A DNA stretch of 64,000 nt from AEGEAN-183 sp964342745 (GCA_964342745.1 CAYFFW010000003.1:9634-73633), one strand, 5' to 3'; positions 26,858 to 34,779 are shown, counted from the stretch's first letter. Translations and numbers: made by a program. Notes: generated by a model from the sequence alone, not told the origin.

Positions 26858-27144
26858 CTTGGTATTCTCTGATTTTCTATTAGTATTTGTTCTTTTAGAG
26901 TTGGAGAACGCATTCCTAGTTTATTGGTAGCTACCTCTCTAATAGTTAATTGATTTCTAAAATACTCTACTTCATCTAATAAGAGATTAGATTTAAAAGA
27001 TAAGTCTTCATTCTTTTGATTTAACTTTTCAATTTCTGAAAAAGTAATTCGATATTCATAAACCTGAACAATTAAGAAAATTGAACTAAGCATCAGTCCA
27101 ATTACAAGACTAGAAAGATAAATAATTTTTTTTGTTTCTATCAT
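26854..27144 (-). CDS. ftsL: Divisome protein FtsL
   Basis: FtsL is a bitopic inner-membrane protein forming a coiled-coil complex with FtsB. From the ATG at 27144 it is 96 residues: MIETKK, a membrane helix (about 7-27), then a leucine-zipper-like periplasmic coiled coil to about residue 65 and a conserved REVATNKLGMRSP segment. The open frame extends to a TTG at 27165 inside rsmH; I prefer the ATG, one base after the rsmH TAG. It ends in an ATGA overlap with ftsQ. The rsmH-ftsL junction is conventional; the ftsL-ftsQ junction is not. Confidence 0.88.
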   Translation of the reverse strand: MIETKKIIYLSSLVIGLMLSSIFLIVQVYEYRITFSEIEKLNQKNEDLSFKSNLLLDEVEYFRNQLTIREVATNKLGMRSPTLKEQILIENQRIPR

Positions 27145-27145
27145 C

Positions 27146-28033
27146 CTAGGCCATCTTCTCCCCAACCCTTAATATTGCACTTCTGCTTCTAGGATTGACT
27201 TGAATCTCTTCTTCATTAGGCTTCAAAAACTTAGATCCTATTCTTTTAAAGCTATAACTTTTACTTTCTTCACTTTTGCCTTGTAAAAACCTCTTAACTA
27301 TCCTGTCTTCTAAAGAGTGGAAACTTATTACAACCAATCTGCCTCCTTCCTTTAGGAGGTTACCAGCAGCAATTAATAAATCTTGTAGTTCTTGTAGTTC
27401 TGAATTTATCTCCATTCTAATTGCTCTAAAGGCATTAGTAGCTGGATGTCTTCTAGAGTTTCTAGGTTTGGCTAAAAGGATTATTTCTGAAAGTTGTTTC
27501 GTCGTATTTATTGGTTTTAAATCTCTCTCCTTACAAATTAAGTTGGCAATCTTTCTTGATTTTCTTTCCTCCCCTAACTCCCATAGGACATTAGAGATTT
27601 CTTCTTTGCTTGCTCTTTTTATCCACTCTGTTGCAGAGAATTCTTCAGATTGATTCATCCTCATATCCAGAGGTCCATTAGACTGGAAAGTGAACCCTCT
27701 TTCAGGATCATCTAGTTGCTTAGAAGAAATGCCTAAATCAACAAGTACTCCATCTAAGCTTTCTTTTAAAAAATGAGTTTGTAAGTTACTAAACCTATCA
27801 TTTATAAATAGAAATCTCTTATCAAGTTCTTTTATCTCATCTGCAAACTTCTGACATTCTGGATCTCTATCTAACCCGAAGAGAGTTGCTTCATTATCTA
27901 AATTATTTAAGATGGCCGAAGAATGACCTCCTAAACCAAAAGTGCTGTCTAAATATATCCCTTTTTTGTCGACGATGAGGCTATTGATAACTTGATTTAC
28001 CATAACTGCCTCATGAGCTATTTTATCCCTCAA
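27146..28033 (-). CDS. rsmH: 16S rRNA (cytosine-1402-N4)-methyltransferase
   Basis: RsmH (MraW) methylates N4 of C1402 in the ribosomal P site; RsmI, encoded at 29062, methylates the 2'-O of the same nucleotide, so both modifiers are close neighbours. The 295-residue sequence has the SAM-binding STFGLGGHSSAIL, DGVLVDLGISSKQLDDPERG and the family-specific GGRLVVISFHSLEDRIVK. The start is TTG at 28033, overlapping the mraZ stop as TTGA. Conserved second gene of dcw clusters. Confidence 0.95.
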   Translation of the reverse strand: MRDKIAHEAVMVNQVINSLIVDKKGIYLDSTFGLGGHSSAILNNLDNEATLFGLDRDPECQKFADEIKELDKRFLFINDRFSNLQTHFLKESLDGVLVDLGISSKQLDDPERGFTFQSNGPLDMRMNQSEEFSATEWIKRASKEEISNVLWELGEERKSRKIANLICKERDLKPINTTKQLSEIILLAKPRNSRRHPATNAFRAIRMEINSELQELQDLLIAAGNLLKEGGRLVVISFHSLEDRIVKRFLQGKSEESKSYSFKRIGSKFLKPNEEEIQVNPRSRSAILRVGEKMA

Positions 28034-28509
28034 AAGGGAATCTCCTCTAAAGCTTGAGGAAGGTCTGAAAGTAAATCTTCTCCTTCAACTTTTAAACCTG
28101 ATTCTTTATTTTTCCAATTTTCTAAATTCCACAACTCAAATTTAGACCCCATTCCAACCAAAACAACCTGTTTTTTTGATTGAAGACCTGCAAAATCTCT
28201 TAAAGATTGAGGTATTAAAAGTAACATCCTTTCCGAGACTTCAAATTCAGTAACAGAAGCATTTCCTAAAATTTTCCACTGAATAGCTCTAATCTTCTGA
28301 TTTAACCCGCCTAAAGCTTCAAACTTAGAAGCTATTTCATTCCATAACCTACCTGGATAAATAAGCAAAGAAGGATATTGGGGGTCTTTTGTTACAGCTA
28401 TAGACCCTTCACAGCTCTGTCTAAGGAGGTCTCTATACCTTGCAGGAATAACAATCCTACCTTTTACATCCAAAGTTAGATAACTTGATCCATATATACT
28501 TAGAGTCAC
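28030..28509 (-). CDS. mraZ: Transcriptional regulator MraZ
   Basis: MraZ is a ring-forming AbrB-type DNA-binding protein that represses the dcw promoter. The 159-residue sequence contains two swapped-hairpin domains with the signatures LTLDVKGRIVIPARYRDLL (about 11-29) and SERMLLLIPQSLRDFAGL (about 92-109). The start is GTG at 28509; no strong ribosome binding site is visible, so expression may be low. A three-repeat MraZ operator lies just upstream, consistent with autoregulation. First gene of the dcw cluster. Confidence 0.93.
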   Translation of the reverse strand: MTLSIYGSSYLTLDVKGRIVIPARYRDLLRQSCEGSIAVTKDPQYPSLLIYPGRLWNEIASKFEALGGLNQKIRAIQWKILGNASVTEFEVSERMLLLIPQSLRDFAGLQSKKQVVLVGMGSKFELWNLENWKNKESGLKVEGEDLLSDLPQALEEIPF

Positions 28510-28556
28510 TTTTTTTCTTTATTTGAACTAAAAAGAAAAACATAACGTTTCCTTTT

Positions 28557-28586
28557 AGTACACTTTTTCACACTTTGACACACTTT
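28557..28586 (-). promoter_or_regulatory. MraZ operator: three 10-bp direct repeats
   Basis: Reading leftward, AAAGTGTGTC, AAAGTGTGAA and AAAGTGTACT follow one another with an exact 10-base period; a fourth, degenerate unit (AAAAGGAAAC) continues the phase. MraZ proteins bind direct GTG-containing repeats at this period at their own promoters (TGGGN-N5 in E. coli, AAAGTG-type repeats in mollicutes). The first repeat overlaps the end of the -10, so binding would cover the transcription start. Confidence 0.82.
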
Positions 28587-28611
28587 ATAAACAATTGTCA
28601 GTGATTGTCAA
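28584..28611 (-). promoter_or_regulatory. Promoter of the dcw cluster (Pmra)
   Basis: A consensus -35, TTGACA (28611-28606), a 16-base spacer and TATAAA (28589-28584) read toward mraZ. No other strong promoter was noticed within the 16 kb that follow, and nearly all junctions overlap. The whole cluster may therefore depend mainly on this site, with MraZ acting on it. Confidence 0.78.
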
Positions 28612-28685
28612 CTATTAAATACACCAAAAAGTATTGTAAGAAGTTAGCTAAGATGAAGTAGAAACTAAATTTTAAAAAAGAAGAT

Positions 28686-29028
28686 AGGTTGAGCTGGCCT
28701 ATAAGCCGGGTTCTGTCTAGGATAATCATTCATCTAGGTTCTGTGTCACCACAAAACTCGAGCAACCTACCCAGGTTCAGTGAGGGCACACTATTAAACC
28801 TCTATTTGGTCTTGCTCCGGAAGGGGTTTGCATTGCCAAGAATGTTGCCATTCAAGCGGTACGCTCTTACCGCACCATTTCACCCTTACCTATTTATTTA
28901 AATAGGCGGTTTCTTTTCTGTTGCACTTTCCGTAGGTTCACACCTCCCAGGAATTACCTGGCTTCCTGCCCTTTGGAGCCCGGACTTTCCTCTCTTATCT
29001 AAAGAAAGAGCGATTATCTAGCCAGCTC
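28686..29028 (-). ncRNA. rnpB: RNase P RNA (type A)
   Basis: The catalytic RNA of RNase P, which matures tRNA 5' ends. Reading leftward it starts GAGCTGGCTAGATAATCGCTC and has the conserved GAGGAAAGTCCGGGCTCC (P4 side), GGTAAGGGTGAAA and GTGCGGTAAGAGCGTACCGC (the L15 GGU that pairs with tRNA CCA), GGAGCAAGACCAAATAG, and the universal ACAGAACCCGGCTTATAGG near the 3' end. The two ends pair through GAGCTGGC (29028-29021) and GCCAGCTC (28698-28691), helix P1. About 343 bases. The rsmI-rnpB-mraZ order matches Pseudomonas. Confidence 0.96.
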
Positions 29029-29034
29029 TACTGA

Positions 29035-29040
29035 AGTATA
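29035..29040 (-). promoter_or_regulatory. -10 element of rnpB
   Basis: TATACT lies 6 bases before the first base of helix P1, so transcription would begin at the mature 5' end, as in E. coli. No good -35 is visible at 16-18 bases. Confidence 0.5.
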
Positions 29041-29061
29041 CTTTAAATTTTAACTACAGAC

Positions 29062-29916
29062 TTAAATTCTATTTTTTTTTGCAATTAGGTTGTATATAGA
29101 CTTTTTGTTGCTTCCGAAAGACTTGGCAATTAAGCTAGCAGCATCTTTCTTTTTCATATGTTTTTCCAAGATATTTAAAATCTCTAATTGGTCCTCATTC
29201 AATAAATCTTGAATTTCTTGTTTTCTTTTTCCTTCAATAACTAAAACAAATTCACCCTTGATGGACTCTTTATTTAATTTAAATAACTCTAAAATTTCAT
29301 ACACTTTACCGCTGTAAAAAGTTTCATATAACTTAGTCATTTCTCTTGCTACAAATATATTTCTATCTGGATCTACTTCAAAAAGACTTTTTAAGAAGGA
29401 CAATATTCTTACTTTGGATTCAAAAAAAACTGAAGTCTCTTGGTTAGCTAATACTTTTTTTAAGAATTTAACCTGTGCTGTCCTTTGTCTTGGAGCAAAA
29501 CCATAAAAAACAAATTTATCTAAAGGTAATCCTGAAACGCTTAAAGCTGATATCAATGAACTAGGGCCAGGTACAGGTACTACCTTAATTTTTACTCTAT
29601 GAGCCTTCTTTACAAGCAAGTAACCAGGATCTGAAATAAGTGGAGTGCCTGCATCACTTATTAGAGCTATACTCTTTCCAGATTTTAAAAATGAAATTAA
29701 GTATTGTAATTTTTTACTTTCATTAAATTTTTCATAAGAGGTAATTTTAGTTTTGATATTGTAAGCATTAAATAGAATTCTTGATTTCTTAGTATCTTCA
29801 GCAGCGCATAAATCTACTGAAGATAAAATCTTTAGAGCCCTCTTAGAAATATCATCTAAATTACCTATAGGTGTAGCTACTATATATAGGACCCCAAATT
29901 TAGTATTCTTATCCAT
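29062..29916 (-). CDS. rsmI: 16S rRNA (cytidine-1402-2'-O)-methyltransferase
   Basis: RsmI adds the 2'-O-methyl to C1402, complementing RsmH. The 284-residue tetrapyrrole-methylase-fold protein has LYIVATPIGNLDDISKRAL near the N-terminus, the ALISDAGTPLISDPGY loop, and VPVPGPSSLISALSVSGLPL. The C-terminal HTH-like extension (KKDAASLIAKSFGSNKKSIY) is typical. Its ATG (29916) overlaps the start of the divergent lipoprotein gene within CATG. An alternative shorter start would be needed to separate them, but the family N-terminus leaves only a few residues of slack. Confidence 0.95.
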   Translation of the reverse strand: MDKNTKFGVLYIVATPIGNLDDISKRALKILSSVDLCAAEDTKKSRILFNAYNIKTKITSYEKFNESKKLQYLISFLKSGKSIALISDAGTPLISDPGYLLVKKAHRVKIKVVPVPGPSSLISALSVSGLPLDKFVFYGFAPRQRTAQVKFLKKVLANQETSVFFESKVRILSFLKSLFEVDPDRNIFVAREMTKLYETFYSGKVYEILELFKLNKESIKGEFVLVIEGKRKQEIQDLLNEDQLEILNILEKHMKKKDAASLIAKSFGSNKKSIYNLIAKKNRI

Positions 29917-31084
29917 GATGAACCATCTTAATAAAATATTATCTATTTTCGTAATTTTATATCTGTTAACAAGCTGTGCTTCAAATATTTCAAGGAATAT
30001 TGTTCAAGATATCAATCTTATTTCTATAGAGAAACCTAACTTATCTTACAAGCTAAATAATCAACCCCAAACCATTAATGTTTTATTAAACAATACCCAA
30101 GGTAGTCAAGAAGAAGAATTTATAAACGGCCTTTTAGTTAATTATTTTTACTTCAAAAAACAAATTGATTACTCACCAAAAATAAATTTTTTAAATACCA
30201 GAGACATAAAACTCACAAATTGCTCTTCGCCCTCAAACAGTAACAGTTTTTCTATTATATTTTTTACAGATGAATTTTTAGAAAATTTAGGAAAAGCATG
30301 TGCTAATAGGTTAATGAAGCTCAAAGGGCTTGTTATAAATACTAGCAAAAAGTTAAATTTTAATAATCAAATACAAAGTGTAATTAATTTAGATCAACAA
30401 AAAGAATATAAAGACTTATTAATTTATGCGAAAAATAGAGGCAGTCTTAACTCCATAATAATTGATGATGGAAAAACACAAGATAAAGACAGAATAAAGA
30501 AAATATGGACTGATCTTGACGGAAACGTCCTAGACTCTTCTACTTATGAATCTTCTGCTAATAACAATCTATTATCGAAAATACTATTGATAGACAATAG
30601 TAAAGAAAGAGCAAGAAAACTCTCTAGAGTTCTGTCTTCACCTATAGAGAGCACTCCTAGAAGAAGATTAGATGTAGATTCAATTATACTTTCGGTCTCT
30701 TTAGAGAATGCAAGAAGCCTAAGACCTGAATTAGAATTTAATTTTGGTGAATCTATTTCTGTATACCTACTTCCAAATTGGAAAAATAAAGATGTATATC
30801 TAAATACGGAATTAGACCTCGAAAAAGTTTTATTAATCGACCTACCTTGGATGCTAAACCCAGAAATATCTTATGTAAAAAATCTGCCAGAAAAAAGAAA
30901 TAGATTCTTTGCTCTTGGATATGATTCTTATGATTTAACTTTATTATTAAACAATAATAAAACCTCAATTCAGCAAAAATTTCTAGGTATGTCAGGAAAG
31001 ATAATTGTTAAAAATAAGAAAATTTCTAGGGAGTCCTTGAAAGTAGAAGTAAATCAGGGGGTGTTTTTAATTAAAAATAACTAA
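29915..31084 (+). CDS. LpoA/LppC-like outer-membrane lipoprotein, short form
   Basis: A 389-residue predicted lipoprotein with signal and lipobox ending LLTS-Cys21. The C-terminal part resembles the periplasmic-binding-like C-domain of LpoA, the activator of PBP1A: RRRLDVDSIILSV and later VLLIDLPWMLNPE match the RRxDVD and FxDIPWLL motifs. LpoA of E. coli is about 680 residues with an N-terminal TPR domain; that part is missing here. The position, divergent from rsmI, is the normal lpoA position (as PA4423 in Pseudomonas). Start codon: ATG 29915 or the next codon, ATG 29918; both overlap or touch the rsmI start. The sequence is divergent, so the role is inferred. Confidence 0.75.
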   Translation: MMNHLNKILSIFVILYLLTSCASNISRNIVQDINLISIEKPNLSYKLNNQPQTINVLLNNTQGSQEEEFINGLLVNYFYFKKQIDYSPKINFLNTRDIKLTNCSSPSNSNSFSIIFFTDEFLENLGKACANRLMKLKGLVINTSKKLNFNNQIQSVINLDQQKEYKDLLIYAKNRGSLNSIIIDDGKTQDKDRIKKIWTDLDGNVLDSSTYESSANNNLLSKILLIDNSKERARKLSRVLSSPIESTPRRRLDVDSIILSVSLENARSLRPELEFNFGESISVYLLPNWKNKDVYLNTELDLEKVLLIDLPWMLNPEISYVKNLPEKRNRFFALGYDSYDLTLLLNNNKTSIQQKFLGMSGKIIVKNKKISRESLKVEVNQGVFLIKNN

Positions 31085-31088
31085 TAAC

Positions 31089-31727
31089 TTAGATAGATCT
31101 TATCTCTCTCTCTATTTCGCTTAAGCTGTCAATAAAGGCTTTCCTAGTAAAAACTTTTTTCATATATTCATTAAGTGGCTTGCTTTTCGCTCCCTTTGGA
31201 AGCTCAATGCCAATTAAAGGTAACCTCCAGAGAATTGGAGCTATGCAACAGTCTACAAGAGAAAATTCATCATTCATAAAGTATGGTTTTTCTTTAAAGA
31301 TAGGAACAGACCCTAGAATTAAAGATTTTAACTGAGTTCTTAGTTTCTTTGCTTCAGCATCTTTTAAATTCTCATCTAAAAGTCGATCAAAAATTGAACA
31401 CCAGTCTCTTTCAATTCTCTTTATATATAAACGAATATTAGCTCTGGCTACTGGATAAACAGGGAGCAAAGGGGGGTGTGGAAACCTCTCATCTAAATAT
31501 TCCATTAAAGTAACAGAATCATAAAGACAAACATCTCTATCAACCAAAACTGGTAAAGTTGCGTAAGGGCTTACTTCCATAATGTCTGGACTGAGATTAT
31601 TTTTGTCTGTATCAATTATCTCTGAAGAAATACCCTTTTCTTCTAAGACTATCCTTACCCTTTGGCAATAATGATCTCCTGAATCGGAGAATAAGGCCAT
31701 TGAAGTTCTTTTATTTAGTGAAACCAT
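31089..31727 (-). CDS. sspA: Stringent starvation protein A
   Basis: SspA is a glutathione-transferase-fold protein that binds RNA polymerase and modifies promoter use under starvation. The 212-residue sequence has the thioredoxin-like N-domain (MALFSDSGDHYCQRVRIVLE), SPYATLPVLVDRD, LYDSVTLMEYLDERFPHPPL, and the helical C-domain. The usual glutathione-site residues are not expected to be active in SspA. It follows petC, as in many gammaproteobacteria; sspB, normally next, is absent. It ends 4 bases after the convergent lipoprotein gene. Confidence 0.92.
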   Translation of the reverse strand: MVSLNKRTSMALFSDSGDHYCQRVRIVLEEKGISSEIIDTDKNNLSPDIMEVSPYATLPVLVDRDVCLYDSVTLMEYLDERFPHPPLLPVYPVARANIRLYIKRIERDWCSIFDRLLDENLKDAEAKKLRTQLKSLILGSVPIFKEKPYFMNDEFSLVDCCIAPILWRLPLIGIELPKGAKSKPLNEYMKKVFTRKAFIDSLSEIEREIRSI

Positions 31728-31741
31728 AAGATTAATAATAG

Positions 31742-32551
31742 TTAGTGTACATCTTTCTTAAACTCCCTATACAAAAGATAGCTTAAGATAGTAAAAATTA
31801 GTAAATATAGGATAACAAATTTCCCTATGTATTCCCTTTCTTCTTTTATTGGGTCTGACATATAAGAAAGAAAATTGGTAAGGTCTTTCATGCTATTCTT
31901 AAATTCGTCATTAGAGACCTCTCCTTCTTTAGAGATATCAAGAAAACCACACTTCTCTTCTTTTATGATATCTCCTGTTAGCGGGTCCTGTTTTATCCCT
32001 CCGTTATCTGCAATCTTTGGGACCTCCTTACAAACACTTTTTTGAATTCCTTGAAGATTTCCCATCACATTAGGCATCCCAACATTTTCATATACCTTGT
32101 TATTTACTCCAAAAGGTCTACTTTCATCTTCATAAAAACTTATGAGATATGTGTAAACCCAATCCTCTCCTCTTAAAGAAGTTTCTAGAGTTAAGTCGGG
32201 AGGAGCAACTCCGAACCATTCTTTAGATTCAGACTGATCCATTCCAATGTTCATAAGATCACCCATTTTTTGATCTCCAAATAAAAGGTTCTTTTGAAAA
32301 AGGTCCTCTGGAATTCCTAAATCCCTTGCAACTCTATTATATCTAGCATATTTAAGTGAATGACAACCATAACAATAATTCATAAAAAGCTTTGCGCCTC
32401 TTTGCAAGGATGCTTTGTTTTCATGCTCTGATTTAAATTCTTCACATAGGCCCATAGCAACATCCTCAGATAAATAGTTACCACAAGGTCCGCCCTCTGC
32501 TGAAAATAACTTAAAAGAAATTATAAATAATATGACAATTAGAAATTTCAT
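31742..32551 (-). CDS. petC: Cytochrome c1 of the bc1 complex
   Basis: PetC is the haem c subunit that passes electrons from the Rieske protein to a soluble cytochrome c. The 269 residues begin with a secretion signal (to about 18) and have one haem-binding motif CYGCH (60-64), the axial-methionine region VGMPNVMGN, and a C-terminal membrane anchor (about 243-262) ending YREFKKDVH. The start overlaps the petB stop as ATGA. An acidic, lysine-rich insertion (DPLTGDIIKEEKCG) precedes the anchor, as in other gammaproteobacteria. Confidence 0.95.
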   Translation of the reverse strand: MKFLIVILFIISFKLFSAEGGPCGNYLSEDVAMGLCEEFKSEHENKASLQRGAKLFMNYCYGCHSLKYARYNRVARDLGIPEDLFQKNLLFGDQKMGDLMNIGMDQSESKEWFGVAPPDLTLETSLRGEDWVYTYLISFYEDESRPFGVNNKVYENVGMPNVMGNLQGIQKSVCKEVPKIADNGGIKQDPLTGDIIKEEKCGFLDISKEGEVSNDEFKNSMKDLTNFLSYMSDPIKEEREYIGKFVILYLLIFTILSYLLYREFKKDVH

Positions 32552-33786
32552 CTAACCTTAATCCTGCTTGGGACTTCCTTACATTTTTCATATTTTGTGT
32601 AAAAAGGCATAAGAATGAAATATAAAAAATAAAGAGCTGTGAAGACCTGAGCTAAAGTTGTTCTAAGTGGATTAGGAGCTACCATCCCAAGGTACCCCAG
32701 TACTAAAAAGCTAAATACAAGTAAGAAAAGAGCTATTTTGCTATAAATGCCTTTATATCTAATTGATTTTACCGGACTTCTGTCTAACCACGGAACAAGT
32801 GCAATTATTACCATAGCAGCAACCATAACCATAAATCCCAAGAATTTTGCAGTTAGTGGTCCTATAGGAAAAGTTATTGCACGTAACATTGCGTAGTAAG
32901 GTGTGTAATACCATGCGGGAACTATGTGTTCAGGTGTTTTTAAATTATTTGCCTCTTCATAATTAATGTATTCAATGAAATAACCTCCTCCATCTGGGAA
33001 AAAGAAGAGAATAAAACAAAATAAAATAAGGAAAACTCCTATAGCAAAGAGATCTTTCACAACATCATAAGGAAAGAAAGGGACACTATCTAAGGGAACA
33101 CCATCATCGTCTAAATGTTTTTTTACATCAACTCCTTCAGGGTTATTGGATCCAACTTCATGAAGAGCAATGATGTGAACAAAAACTACTGCTATTAAAG
33201 CTAATGGTAAAAGGACAACATGAAAAGCAAAAAGCCTACTAAGTGTTATACCTGAAATAAGATAATCACCTCTAATCCAAGTAAGAAGTTCTTCTCCAAA
33301 AACAGGTATCGAACCAATAAGAGATAATATAACTTGAGCAGCCCAAAAAGACATCTGTCCCCAAGGTAAAACATAACCTGTAAAACCTTCTGCAACTAGA
33401 ATTATGTAGGTTATCCAACCTAAGACCCAGAGAAGTTCCCTGGGTTTTTGATAAGAACCGTAGAGAAGACCTCTGAACATATGCAAGTAGATAAGTAAGA
33501 AGAACATCGAAGCGCCAGTAGTATGCATATATCTAATAACCCACCCATAATCGACATCCCTCATAATGTATTGAATGGATGCAAAAGCCCCTTCAGAAGT
33601 AGGTACATAGTTCATTAAGAGCCAGATACCTGAAATCAATTGAATTACCAAAACAACTATTAATAGGACTCCTGCTAGATACCAAATATTTTGTCCTATT
33701 GGAGCAGGATACTTACTCAAATGCCTTTCAAAGGTATCTGTTAAAGGGAACCTATCATCAACCCAATTTAATAGCTTTGTGAGCAT
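32548..33786 (-). CDS. petB: Cytochrome b of the bc1 complex
   Basis: PetB carries the two b haems and both quinone sites. The 412-residue protein has eight membrane helices and the haem histidines H88/H102 (YMHTTGASMF, YLHMF) and H189/H204 (AFHVV, FVHII). The Qo-site motif usually written PEWY is PAWY here (290-293), so the ionisable glutamate is lost. It shares one base with petA (TAATG) and overlaps petC by four. It is a single full-length polypeptide, not the split b6/IV type. Confidence 0.96.
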   Translation of the reverse strand: MLTKLLNWVDDRFPLTDTFERHLSKYPAPIGQNIWYLAGVLLIVVLVIQLISGIWLLMNYVPTSEGAFASIQYIMRDVDYGWVIRYMHTTGASMFFLLIYLHMFRGLLYGSYQKPRELLWVLGWITYIILVAEGFTGYVLPWGQMSFWAAQVILSLIGSIPVFGEELLTWIRGDYLISGITLSRLFAFHVVLLPLALIAVVFVHIIALHEVGSNNPEGVDVKKHLDDDGVPLDSVPFFPYDVVKDLFAIGVFLILFCFILFFFPDGGGYFIEYINYEEANNLKTPEHIVPAWYYTPYYAMLRAITFPIGPLTAKFLGFMVMVAAMVIIALVPWLDRSPVKSIRYKGIYSKIALFLLVFSFLVLGYLGMVAPNPLRTTLAQVFTALYFLYFILMPFYTKYEKCKEVPSRIKVR

Positions 33787-34382
33787 TATGTAACTTCTCC
33801 GTCTTCACCAATAACAAGTACCTGTTCACTTTCATAATAGTGAGGAGGAACTGAAAGGTTTGTTGGAGCAGGTACCCCAGAATAAACTCTTCCAACTAAG
33901 TCAAACTTTGATCCATGGCAAGGACAGAAGAAACCCCCCTGCCAATCTGTATCAAAATCCGTAACACCTAATTCAGGATAAAATTTAGGTGCACAAGAAA
34001 GATGAGTGCAAACAGCTTCCAAAACTACAATTTCTTCTCTTCTAGACCTATTAGAATTTCTAGCATAATCTGGTTGTTGATCTTCTGTAGAGTCTGGGTC
34101 TGAAAGTCTAGAGAGGTTTTTATTTAGTGCTGCCAATGATTGATCTGTATGTCTAATTATATAAATAGGGATTCCTCTCCATTCAACTAACATCATTTCA
34201 CCTTTTCCTAATTTACTAATATCTGCCTTCGCAGGAGCTCCAGCCGCTTTTGCTTGCTCACTAGGATTAAATGCCGCTACAAAAGGAATTGCAGCTCCAA
34301 TCACAGCACCAGTTCCAACAAAAGAAGTTGCAGCAATTAAGAACTTTCTTCTTCCTGGATTAGAAGGATTCTTTGGCCGCAT
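33786..34382 (-). CDS. petA: Rieske iron-sulfur protein
   Basis: PetA accepts the first electron from ubiquinol at the Qo site. The 198-residue protein has a Tat-type N-terminus, RRKFLIAATS, with one membrane segment. It has the two 2Fe-2S ligand motifs CTHLSC (125-130) and CPCHGS (153-158). A gammaproteobacterial insertion (about 90-117) with many Asp and Arg lies before the first motif. First gene of petABC; the operon directly follows rpsI by one base, so it may be co-transcribed with rplM-rpsI. Confidence 0.96.
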   Translation of the reverse strand: MRPKNPSNPGRRKFLIAATSFVGTGAVIGAAIPFVAAFNPSEQAKAAGAPAKADISKLGKGEMMLVEWRGIPIYIIRHTDQSLAALNKNLSRLSDPDSTEDQQPDYARNSNRSRREEIVVLEAVCTHLSCAPKFYPELGVTDFDTDWQGGFFCPCHGSKFDLVGRVYSGVPAPTNLSVPPHYYESEQVLVIGEDGEVT

Positions 34383-34383
34383 G

Positions 34384-34770
34384 TTATCTTTTTGAATATT
34401 GTGGTCTTTTTCTTGCCTTTCTCAGTCCGACTTTCTTTCTTTCTACCTTTCTAGAGTCTCTTGTTAAAAAACCTTCCTTTTTGAGAGAAGATTTTAAACT
34501 CTCATCATATTGAACAAGAGCTCTAGCAATCCCAAGCTGTATAGCACCAGCCTGTCCAAAGCTACCTCCTCCTCGGACAGTAGCTTTAATGTCAACACCA
34601 TCTGATAAGTTAACTGCTTCTAGAGGTTGTTTAACTACCATTCTAGCTACCTCTCTACCAAAGTAATCTTCTAGTTTCTTCTTATTGACTGTTATTAAGC
34701 CGGAACCTTTAGCTAAAAAGACTCTAGCTTTAGATGTTTTTCTTCTACCTACTGTTACTATCTGGTTCAA
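34384..34770 (-). CDS. rpsI: 30S ribosomal protein S9
   Basis: S9 lies in the 30S head with its C-terminal tail reaching the P-site tRNA. The 128-residue protein has VTVGRRKTSKARVFLAKGSG, the GGGSFGQAGAIQLGIARAL core and the C-terminal GLRKARKRPQYSKR, whose final KR contacts tRNA. The start is TTG at 34770 with an AAGGGAAG ribosome binding site. It follows rplM by 9 bases, the universal rplM-rpsI pair. Confidence 0.97.
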   Translation of the reverse strand: MNQIVTVGRRKTSKARVFLAKGSGLITVNKKKLEDYFGREVARMVVKQPLEAVNLSDGVDIKATVRGGGSFGQAGAIQLGIARALVQYDESLKSSLKKEGFLTRDSRKVERKKVGLRKARKRPQYSKR

Positions 34771-34779
34771 TTTCTTCCC

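Noticed and set aside
28689..28901. 70-codon open frame on the + strand
   Set aside because: It lies antisense inside RNase P RNA; the sequence is fully explained by conserved rnpB structure.
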